Source: Marinagarivorans sp. UBA5868 (GTDB taxonomy: Bacteria > Pseudomonadota > Gammaproteobacteria > Pseudomonadales > Cellvibrionaceae). From it: DNA of 13,115 bases. The stretch spans positions 18,843-31,957 of the forward strand of contig DJFQ01000127.1 in the NCBI GenBank assembly GCA_002432095.1, read 5' to 3'. Under the pieces are notes generated by a model. The model made no database searches and was not told the DNA's origin. It was given only the letters and a program-made list of their open reading frames with translations. Position 1 is the stretch's first letter; every line of letters starts with the position of its first letter. Shown here piece after piece: positions 1 to 5,333 of the stretch. The translations under genes were made by a program, and so were the position numbers.

Positions 1-2
1 AA

Positions 3-119
3 TATTTCCGCCATTTCCACCGGCAGTTTGACGAAGCATGTGCGTGCTGTGGATTTGTCGATGCGGGTTTTGTGATCAATGACCGTTTCACATCCAGACA
101 GAACCTAACCGCCACCTAA
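3..119 (+). CDS. Possible C-terminal end of an upstream gene (partial)
   Basis: An open frame enters from the left edge and ends at the TAA at 117-119. The 38 visible residues are rich in Phe, His, Arg and Cys (for example CACCGFVDAGFVINDRF), which looks more like a globular protein tail than the competing frame from position 1, which ends at TGA 73-75. I recognise no family. The fragment is too short to be sure that it is coding, and either frame, or neither, could be real. Confidence 0.22.
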   Translation, partial: YFRHFHRQFDEACACCGFVDAGFVINDRFTSRQNLTAT

Positions 120-132
120 GACGTTAGTAGGA

Positions 133-161
133 TTTATCTGGCCGTAGCATTCGTTTATGAT
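133..161 (+). promoter_or_regulatory. Weak sigma-70-like promoter upstream of the GH6-like lipoprotein gene
   Basis: TATGAT at 156-161 matches five of six bases of the -10 consensus. It lies 17 bp downstream of TTTATC (133-138), which matches only three of six bases of the -35 consensus. Transcription from here would give a leader of about 145 nt before the ATG at 314. The rest of 120-313 shows no other gene or strong structure. This is a pattern match only. Confidence 0.22.
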
Positions 162-300
162 TGCGGCCTCGGTTTACGTACCAGCACTCCTCTAGAAAAG
201 GATTTTTTATGCCACAAGGAAATGGGCTCACCCCGATTACCAGCACATCCGTCAGATCTGCTCCGCACACCCTGGAAAATGGGCAATATCACTTGGACTC

Positions 301-306
301 AAGGGA
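301..306 (+). promoter_or_regulatory. Ribosome binding site that decides the lipoprotein start
   Basis: AAGGGA lies 7 nt before the ATG at 314. This start gives an ordinary lipoprotein signal peptide. A competing AAAAGGA sits before the in-frame ATG at 209, but that start would add 35 polar residues ahead of the hydrophobic core. Confidence 0.5.
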
Positions 307-313
307 ACGTTTT

Positions 314-2587
314 ATGTCTTCCACAACCATTCGAACTCAGACCAACTTTACAGCTCGCGTGCTGATACCGATATTCGCCACAATGCTGGCTTTCGGTGTT
401 GCGGGCTGTAGTGATAACCAATCATCAACGATTAATGAAGATTTGGCTGCGCAACCCGATCCTCAGGTTACCGACATTGGCGCAGCGCTTGACGTAGCCA
501 ATCCGAAACCAGCGAAAACGCAAAATGGCGTTCGTTTTGTTCTCGATGCTGGTGAGTCGAGCTATGCGGATTCTTCCGTTCTTGTCCGTTTAGAAGGTGA
601 TGTAGAACTGGTTTCGTCAGCCACACTAGCAAAATCACTGTGGCGGCAAGAGTCCGGTCCAGACGCCGTTATTGTGAATCCCAATGCATTGACGTCATAC
701 GTCATCCTTCCCTCCGTCGAAAGCGCCACACAGGTCCGATTTTCTCTGGCAGCCTCGGATGAAGAAGGTTATGTGGCTCAAGACGGCACGGCGATCACCG
801 TTCTTCCCATCGATTCACCTCTGAGTTTGACACCAGTGGTGGTCGATGCAACCGCAGACACAGCAACCCTTATTATTGGCATCAATTCGGACTCTGTGCT
901 GGCGTCACAAATTCGTTATCAGACACAAGATGGTGACGCTTACGCAGGCGAAGACTATGTTGCGCAGAGCGGTTCGTTGGAATTTGATGCACAGACGAAT
1001 CAGGCACAGGTTAATGTCGAACTACTGGGAAATGCCTCCGCGGAAACCAATAAATTTTTCAGCGTTTTATTTAGCTCCGACGATCCCAGTTTTACCCAAC
1101 GCGCTTACGTCATCATCAAAGGCCAAGGCGGCGACGAAAAACCAGGCAGCTCGTCAAGCTCCTCTACGTCATCCAGCAGCTCTTCAAGCACGTCTAGCTC
1201 TGGAGCCTCCTCCAGCTCAACCAGTTCTTCAAGCTCTTCAAGCTCAACCTCAAGCTCGTCAAGTTCAGGCATTTCGTCAGGTAATCCATTACCACAATGC
1301 AATCCCGCCGCATCTACGCAACAAAACGATCTTATCGATTGCGCTGATTTGCAAACATCAAACAACCCATATGCAGGCACTACGATTTATCTCGATCCAG
1401 ATTACCAACGTCATTTGGACAGTTTCCTAGCCAATGTTGAAGATTCAAAAATGGTGGATGCTGTAGAAGTCGTTAAACAGCAACCTACTGCTATTTGGCT
1501 GGATACATTTGACATGCTCGACAAAGGAGACGCAGCAACGGCGAGAAGAAGTCTCAAGGAGCATCTTGCAGCAGCCACTGCGCAACAAAATTCAGTGTTG
1601 TCCGGGTCTAAAATTCAGCCTATGGCGATTCAGATTGTGGCGCTGCTTCATCCAGTGTCGGAACTCCCAGATCCTAAGCCCGCGATACTTGGCTACACCG
1701 AGGAGGACATGGCGCGATACAAGATGGGTTTTATTGACGAACTGAAAGGACTTGCCGATAGCTACCCCAACATTCGTTTTGTCGTTGTTTTGGAGCCGCA
1801 TACCATTCCTGATATTTTGGCAACAATCGAATGCTTTTCCGAAATCCAATGCCAACGGCTAAGTGACGCGAGCGAGCTCATCCGTTATGGTATCGAGACC
1901 CTAGGCAACACGGAGAATAGCAACGTCTACCTTTATCTGGGTATTGGCCATTCTGCATGGCTAACATCTGCTAATTCTATTAAGCGCGTTCCTACCTGGC
2001 TTACAAGTCTGGAGCTCGATATCGATAATACAGTGAAAGGATTTGCGACTAATACCGCTGCTTACGTTCCTCTGCATGAGGAAATGATAGTCGACAAGCC
2101 CAGCAATATTCAGTCTGGCATTTTCCTCTTCCGCACGTTCTTTGACGAAAGATCTTTAATTGAAGCGCTAGATAGTACGCTTAAAGAAACTATGCCAAAT
2201 TCACAATTCGGCTTTATTACAGACACATCCCGCAATGGCTGGGGAAGCCCGAGCAGGCCTATGGTCCCCGGTGGCATCGAAAGCCGATTAGATTTACGAA
2301 GCAGTAGAAATCATTGGTGTAATGTCTCCACTGCCGGTATTGGTCACACTTTTGAGGTCAATCCGACGGGTATTATGGCCGATATACACGCTTATACATG
2401 GCTGAAACAACCTGGCTATTCAGATGGTGTGCCGATGGAAGTCACTGGCGACCATCCTCATGCATGCGATCCTGAAAATGGAGATGCATTAGGCAACGCA
2501 CCAGAAGGCGGGCTATGGTTTGAGGAGCATTTTATCCAGCTTATGCAGAACTCCTGGCCGCGACTTTGGGATGTGGAAGGTACCTGA
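314..2587 (+). CDS. Outer-membrane-type lipoprotein with PKD-like, Calx-beta-like, poly-Ser linker and GH6-like domain (catalytic residues substituted)
   Basis: The protein has 757 residues from the ATG at 314. Residues 1-32 are a lipoprotein signal with lipobox VAGC (Cys32); Ser follows Cys, so outer-membrane sorting is likely. About 50-165 resembles a PKD-type beta-sandwich (LDAGESS; W-x-Q-x-SGP). About 170-272 resembles Calx-beta (DAYAGEDY...SGSLEF). Residues 279-322 are almost all Ser/Thr, a linker typical of Cellvibrio-group secreted enzymes. About 351-755 follows GH6 cellobiohydrolases/endoglucanases: NPYAG, AIWLDT (395-398), TDTSRNGWG, HWCN, SDG (D704) and GLWF near the end. Known GH6 enzymes cleave beta-1,4-glucan, but here the acid motif EPDS reads EPHT (His496) and other active-site positions differ, so cellulose binding or another role is inferred rather than hydrolysis. 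I see no carbohydrate-binding module. In-frame starts at 209 and 161 (TTG) exist. The GH6 assignment is firm; activity is doubtful. Confidence 0.85.
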   Translation: MSSTTIRTQTNFTARVLIPIFATMLAFGVAGCSDNQSSTINEDLAAQPDPQVTDIGAALDVANPKPAKTQNGVRFVLDAGESSYADSSVLVRLEGDVELVSSATLAKSLWRQESGPDAVIVNPNALTSYVILPSVESATQVRFSLAASDEEGYVAQDGTAITVLPIDSPLSLTPVVVDATADTATLIIGINSDSVLASQIRYQTQDGDAYAGEDYVAQSGSLEFDAQTNQAQVNVELLGNASAETNKFFSVLFSSDDPSFTQRAYVIIKGQGGDEKPGSSSSSSTSSSSSSSTSSSGASSSSTSSSSSSSSTSSSSSSGISSGNPLPQCNPAASTQQNDLIDCADLQTSNNPYAGTTIYLDPDYQRHLDSFLANVEDSKMVDAVEVVKQQPTAIWLDTFDMLDKGDAATARRSLKEHLAAATAQQNSVLSGSKIQPMAIQIVALLHPVSELPDPKPAILGYTEEDMARYKMGFIDELKGLADSYPNIRFVVVLEPHTIPDILATIECFSEIQCQRLSDASELIRYGIETLGNTENSNVYLYLGIGHSAWLTSANSIKRVPTWLTSLELDIDNTVKGFATNTAAYVPLHEEMIVDKPSNIQSGIFLFRTFFDERSLIEALDSTLKETMPNSQFGFITDTSRNGWGSPSRPMVPGGIESRLDLRSSRNHWCNVSTAGIGHTFEVNPTGIMADIHAYTWLKQPGYSDGVPMEVTGDHPHACDPENGDALGNAPEGGLWFEEHFIQLMQNSWPRLWDVEGT
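1148..1279 (+). repeat. Serine-codon low-complexity tract (poly-Ser linker)
   Basis: About 44 codons are nearly all Ser, with scattered Thr, Gly, Ala and Ile. Ser codons are mixed (AGC, TCA, TCT, TCC, TCG), with short imperfect repeats such as AGCTCTTCAAGC. Mixed codons suggest selection for the protein linker rather than recent slippage. The reverse strand gives a spurious acidic frame. Confidence 0.85.
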
Positions 2588-2609
2588 GGCATACTGCGAA
2601 TTCATCTAG

Positions 2610-2640
2610 GGAGCCTCTGATTAAGTCCCAATGGTTTCTG
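2610..2640 (+). repeat. Left terminal inverted repeat of the MITE
   Basis: This arm pairs with 2844-2874 over 31 bp with a single mismatch (G2633 against T2851). The preceding CTAG at 2606-2609 is the left copy of the target duplication. Confidence 0.85.
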
Positions 2641-2648
2641 CGCGAGTC

Positions 2649-2774
2649 TCAAAGCTCAAAACTGACAAGGCGCTTTCCGCCGTTAATGGCCCAGTCTTTA
2701 ACAAGGAAAGCAACGCCGTCAGATGGGCTTGAGGCCGCATCCTTCGGGGCCTTCAGAGCTTCGCGATATCTGCG
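2649..2774 (-). pseudogene. Possible gene remnant inside the MITE (41 codons, no start)
   Basis: A minus-strand frame is open from just after a TAA (2777-2775) to a TGA (2651-2649), about 40 bp from the left end of the element. It includes the peptide KDWAINGGKRLVSFEL. It has no usual start codon. A stop this close to the terminal repeat is where a transposase gene would end if the MITE came from a larger insertion sequence by internal deletion. I could not recognise it as a known transposase tail, so chance is quite possible. Confidence 0.18.
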
Positions 2775-2843
2775 TTAGCGTTTTTTGGCAGACCACCGGT
2801 ATGCCTTCAAAACACTGCATTGATCTCGGAAAGCTCTGAAGGC

Positions 2844-2874
2844 CAGAAACTATTGGGACTTAATCAGAGGCTCC
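2844..2874 (-). repeat. Right terminal inverted repeat of the MITE
   Basis: This is the reverse complement of 2610-2640. It is followed by the CTAG copy at 2875-2878. Removing the element and one CTAG restores CATCTAGATG, a 10-bp palindrome, as the target. Confidence 0.85.
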
Positions 2875-2994
2875 CTAGATGCCGCGATCAATACAAAAGA
2901 GCTGATTAAAATTTCTACCCCGAGGTTAACGCCACTTGAAACCAAAAAAGCTGTTTGTCCTGTTAACTTTTTTTATATCGACTTTTTACTTATC

Positions 2995-3002
2995 AGAAGG
3001 AG
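2995..3002 (+). promoter_or_regulatory. Strong ribosome binding site before the DUF6795-like gene
   Basis: AGAAGGAG lies 5 nt before the ATG at 3008. It is the best Shine-Dalgarno match near this gene and favours the ATG over the upstream in-frame TTG at 2936, which has only a weak GAGG. Confidence 0.6.
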
Positions 3003-3007
3003 CCTCT

Positions 3008-3436
3008 ATGGCAATTTTCTTTGGCGGTGAGAAAGTGGAAGCCGTCTTGTTTTCGCCCCTGCAGGGCAAACTAACTTTTGAAGGACAACCAGCATCCGGA
3101 GCAAAAATCAATCTTTGGATTAAATGGAAAGACTCAGAAGGAGAAATATTTTCCTATACGGCAGATGAAGACGGTATCTTCTCGATACCTGAACATACGG
3201 CCACGTATAAACAAAGTGCTATTGCACAGCTAGTAATTGTTCAAAAAATAACAATCGAATATGGAAATAATGTCTATGAAATCTGGAATTTATCCAAAAT
3301 GGAACCAGAGATTTTCACTGAGCTCGGTGGAACACCGATAAATGTTGTATGCGAGTTGACTGATGACCTTACGACCATAAGAGGACAGGGTTCTCTAGGC
3401 GGCGTAGCATGCAAATGGAATTTACTCGAAAAATAG
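3008..3436 (+). CDS. DUF6795-like small beta-sandwich protein, partner of the adjacent lipase
   Basis: The protein has 142 residues from the ATG at 3008, chosen for its AGAAGGAG site. The N-terminus (VLFSPLQGKLTFEGQPASGA) followed by ADEDGIFSIPE resembles the DUF6795 and carboxypeptidase-regulatory-like pattern: hydrophobic-FSP-x-x-G-K-x-x-x-x-G-x-P-x-x-G-A, then D-x-D-G-x-F. Such folds are small beta-sandwiches; no catalytic residues are apparent. The function is unknown. The lipase gene starts 10 nt downstream, so the two are surely cotranscribed, and a partner role (immunity, chaperone or adaptor) is inferred from that alone. An in-frame TTG at 2936 would add 24 residues that read like a signal peptide (KPKKLFVLLTFFISTFYL), which would move the protein to the periplasm. 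Confidence 0.7.
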   Translation: MAIFFGGEKVEAVLFSPLQGKLTFEGQPASGAKINLWIKWKDSEGEIFSYTADEDGIFSIPEHTATYKQSAIAQLVIVQKITIEYGNNVYEIWNLSKMEPEIFTELGGTPINVVCELTDDLTTIRGQGSLGGVACKWNLLEK

Positions 3437-3446
3437 GGAGATTGAA

Positions 3447-4616
3447 ATGACAAGCATCAGCCCATCAGAAGCTGCCTTACTTGCGCGGGATGTATACGCA
3501 GTCCAAGACGAGTCGCAACTTCGGTTTTTCCTAGATCATCCACTATTCAAGGAGCTGACTAGCAAAAACTCGCCATTACAAAGTCATCTCAAAGCCGAGG
3601 TTGGCGGACGAGTCTTACTGAACCATAAAGACGGATTTGGTATTTGCGTTGAGGGCGGTGGACTGCACAAAGATGAAGTGTTTCTTATATTTCGCGGCAC
3701 CACCACCGCAAACAAAGGTGCCGATATCCTAACAGATGCTAGGATCGGAATAACAAATTCCTCTACTGGGCTACCTGTGCATTGCGGCTTCCATCATTGC
3801 TTCAGCAGTATGCTTCCGAAAATCCAAAGATTTTTTAACACATATCAAGGGGGCATAAAAGCTGTACATTGTATTGGGCACAGCCTTGGAGGTGCCGTAG
3901 CGTCTCTTGCCGCGGATTGGGTCTCCGAAATTTTAAAATATCCCGTTCGACTCTATACATTTGGTGCTCCCAGAGTTGGCACTGATTGGTTCGTCAAACG
4001 GACATCATCGTCCATCGGTGCAGGCAATATGTACCGCGTCTACCATAGGACCGATCCTGTACCTATGGTTCCGCTTTATCCTTTCATGCATGTTCCCTAT
4101 AAAGAGTTAGGCTATTACATTCATTCTTCACAACCACTGACCTCTGGCGCGGCGCATTTTATGAAGAATTACGTCGGTTCAGTCGACGGAAAATCTTGGG
4201 AGCAAATTAATGAAGTTCCAGAACATCCCTATACAGTTGAAAGCGCCATTGAAGCTTGGTTGAAGTCTAAATCGCCGGTTGACGCTTCATCACCAGCCTT
4301 CTGGCGCTGGACAGATGCAGCCATCATCTATCTTTTGAAAAAGATCGCCATGTCGGCAGTGATGCAGCTGCAGGCAAGCTTTATTGGGATCTTTACGATT
4401 GCTGACAAAATTGCCTACATCTTGGCAAAAGGCATCGATCTTGCGGAAAACATCAGCATATGGGTAGAACGACTAATGCGCAAATTAATGGAGGCACTTG
4501 GCATGCGCATAGCCAAAACCAAAAAGGAATTAACCCGAGATCTGATCCGATACGTTTTATTAAGGCTAACAGAAAAAGCAAATCGCGAAGCGCGGGACGC
4601 TATTAATAAACTTTAG
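3447..4616 (+). CDS. Class 3 (alpha/beta-hydrolase) lipase with helical C-terminal extension
   Basis: The protein has 389 residues; the ATG is preceded by AGGGAG at a good distance. It belongs to the fungal-type lipase (class 3) family, which cleaves acyl-glycerol or phospholipid esters. The oxyanion-loop motif FRGT is at 82-85, the nucleophile elbow GHSLGG at 144-149 (Ser146), then LYTFGAPRVG at 169-178. The likely catalytic Asp is D203 (RTDPVP) and the likely His is H237 (AAHFMKNYV). No signal peptide is visible, so the protein starts in the cytoplasm. Residues about 285-389 are a long helical tail with hydrophobic stretches (AAIIYLLKKIAMSAV; SFIGIFTIADKIAYILA) that could touch or enter a membrane. 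A leaderless lipase paired with a small partner resembles type VI secretion lipase effectors, but no type VI gene is in the window, so that is inference. An intracellular or stress lipase is the alternative. Confidence 0.85.
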   Translation: MTSISPSEAALLARDVYAVQDESQLRFFLDHPLFKELTSKNSPLQSHLKAEVGGRVLLNHKDGFGICVEGGGLHKDEVFLIFRGTTTANKGADILTDARIGITNSSTGLPVHCGFHHCFSSMLPKIQRFFNTYQGGIKAVHCIGHSLGGAVASLAADWVSEILKYPVRLYTFGAPRVGTDWFVKRTSSSIGAGNMYRVYHRTDPVPMVPLYPFMHVPYKELGYYIHSSQPLTSGAAHFMKNYVGSVDGKSWEQINEVPEHPYTVESAIEAWLKSKSPVDASSPAFWRWTDAAIIYLLKKIAMSAVMQLQASFIGIFTIADKIAYILAKGIDLAENISIWVERLMRKLMEALGMRIAKTKKELTRDLIRYVLLRLTEKANREARDAINKL

Positions 4617-4626
4617 ACCACAGCCA

Positions 4627-4656
4627 CCATCATCCACCTCTATCGGTGGATGATGG
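4627..4656 (+). terminator. Perfect 12-bp hairpin after the lipase gene
   Basis: CCATCATCCACC and GGTGGATGATGG pair perfectly around the loop TCTATC, starting 10 nt after the lipase stop. No run of T follows on either strand, so it is not a textbook intrinsic terminator. It may protect the 3' end of the mRNA or work with another factor. Confidence 0.5.
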
Positions 4657-4700
4657 GTTCACTAAATATTTGTTAACAATCCTTTCGTGCGAATTAGCTT

Positions 4701-4877
4701 ATGGATATGGCAGGGAAAGTTATAGCGACTGTATTGTTGATCATGTTTCTTGTCTCTGGAATTCTTAAAGCCGATCCTCGAACTCACAATCCAGACTATC
4801 CCCGCCTAGCTGAATATGGGGCGGGATTTTTGATTTGCACCTTCTCCATTATCGGCATACGTTATCTGTGGTTCTAA
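4701..4877 (+). CDS. Small two-transmembrane protein, function unknown
   Basis: A 58-residue frame runs from the ATG at 4701 (or 4707) to the TAA at 4875-4877. It has two hydrophobic segments, about 7-22 (VIATVLLIMFLVSGIL) and 40-53 (GAGFLICTFSIIGI). A polar loop between them contains KADPRTHNPDYPRLAEYG, and the tail is RYLWF. This hairpin layout with a charged, proline-rich loop looks like a genuine small inner-membrane protein rather than chance. It sits between the lipase hairpin and the convergent pilE stop, 7 nt away. The ribosome binding site is poor. A TTAACA (4673-4678) could serve as a -35, but no good -10 follows. I do not recognise the family. Confidence 0.55.
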   Translation: MDMAGKVIATVLLIMFLVSGILKADPRTHNPDYPRLAEYGAGFLICTFSIIGIRYLWF

Positions 4878-4884
4878 ACGATCT

Positions 4885-5310
4885 CTACCAACACTCATCG
4901 GTAGTGGTCGTTGTGTTATCAGAAGCTTTTGCAGTTTTTTGGCCGATGTGATTTAACGAAAAAATTCTACACCTAGTGTCGCCGGCTTGTGTGCCCGTAA
5001 GTTTTGCACTTGCGGATGCAGTGAAACAAGGTTGCGCGCCGCATGCAGGGGACAATGAAACTGTAAGTGTATAATGTCCATCTTGGCTGCTATCTGCCAT
5101 TCCTATGTCATTCAGACTCCCGTAATTGTTTTTCGTAAAAAAATACCTTTCCTGTAAGGCTGCAAGCCTTGTCAAAGCTTCTTTAGCATCCGCCCTACGT
5201 GTCTTGCGCACTGAGTCCTGATAAGACGGAATAGCGACTGCCGCGAGTATCGCGACAATCACCACCACTATCATGACCTCGATCAGGGTAAAACCTTTTT
5301 GCTTTTTCAT
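4885..5310 (-). CDS. pilE: Type IV minor pilin PilE
   Basis: The protein has 141 residues from the ATG at 5310. It starts MKKQKG, then FTLIEV: a short basic leader, prepilin peptidase cleavage after Gly6, Phe at +1 and Glu at +5, then the hydrophobic helix IVVVIVAILAAVAI. The globular part has Cys90/Cys95 and Cys114/Cys140, and the end ECW matches the C-terminal disulfide loop of type IV pilins. PilE is an inner-membrane minor pilin that joins FimU, PilV, PilW and PilX to prime pilus assembly. An in-frame GTG at 5337 overlaps the pilY1 stop as GTGA and would give a 15-residue leader; I prefer the ATG because pilin leaders are usually short. It is the last gene of the operon, and no clear terminator follows before the convergent small gene. 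Confidence 0.88.
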   Translation of the reverse strand: MKKQKGFTLIEVMIVVVIVAILAAVAIPSYQDSVRKTRRADAKEALTRLAALQERYFFTKNNYGSLNDIGMADSSQDGHYTLTVSLSPACGAQPCFTASASAKLTGTQAGDTRCRIFSLNHIGQKTAKASDNTTTTTDECW

Positions 5311-5333
5311 ATATCGATTCCGAGGTATTTCGA

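Larger units (their letters stand above)
2610..2874. mobile_element. MITE-like non-autonomous element, probably IS5-type
   Basis: The 265-bp element is bounded by 31-bp inverted repeats (30 of 31 matching) that start GGAGCCTCTGATTAAGTCCC. It is flanked by identical CTAG tetranucleotides (2606-2609 and 2875-2878). IS5-group elements are known to duplicate a YTAR tetranucleotide such as CTAG and to have ends like GGAAGGTGCGAATAAG, so IS5-type mobilisation in trans is the best guess. There is no transposase gene inside. A perfect 14-bp inner inverted repeat (2748-2761 with 2831-2844) adds secondary structure. The element fills most of the gap between the GH6-like gene and the DUF6795-like gene and may act as a transcription stop. 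Confidence 0.8.

Noticed and set aside
1..75. Alternative partial frame from the left edge ending at TGA 73-75
   Set aside because: Only 24 codons and no recognisable motif; the competing frame to 119 looks slightly more protein-like, though neither is secure.
1105..1380. Minus-strand frame rich in Glu and Leu opposite the serine linker
   Set aside because: It is the antisense of poly-Ser codons; the acidic repeats are a composition artefact with no ribosome binding site.
846..1430. Plus-strand frame of 194 codons inside the GH6-like gene
   Set aside because: It is a shifted reading of the lipoprotein gene, whose own frame has clear domains throughout.
2566..2778. Plus-strand frame from the GH6-like gene end into the MITE
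   Set aside because: It crosses the target duplication and the terminal repeat, so it is a chance fusion of two unrelated sequences.
4670..4679. TTGTTAACAA palindrome as an operator
   Set aside because: A 10-bp AT-rich palindrome occurs by chance and no second site or good promoter is attached to it.
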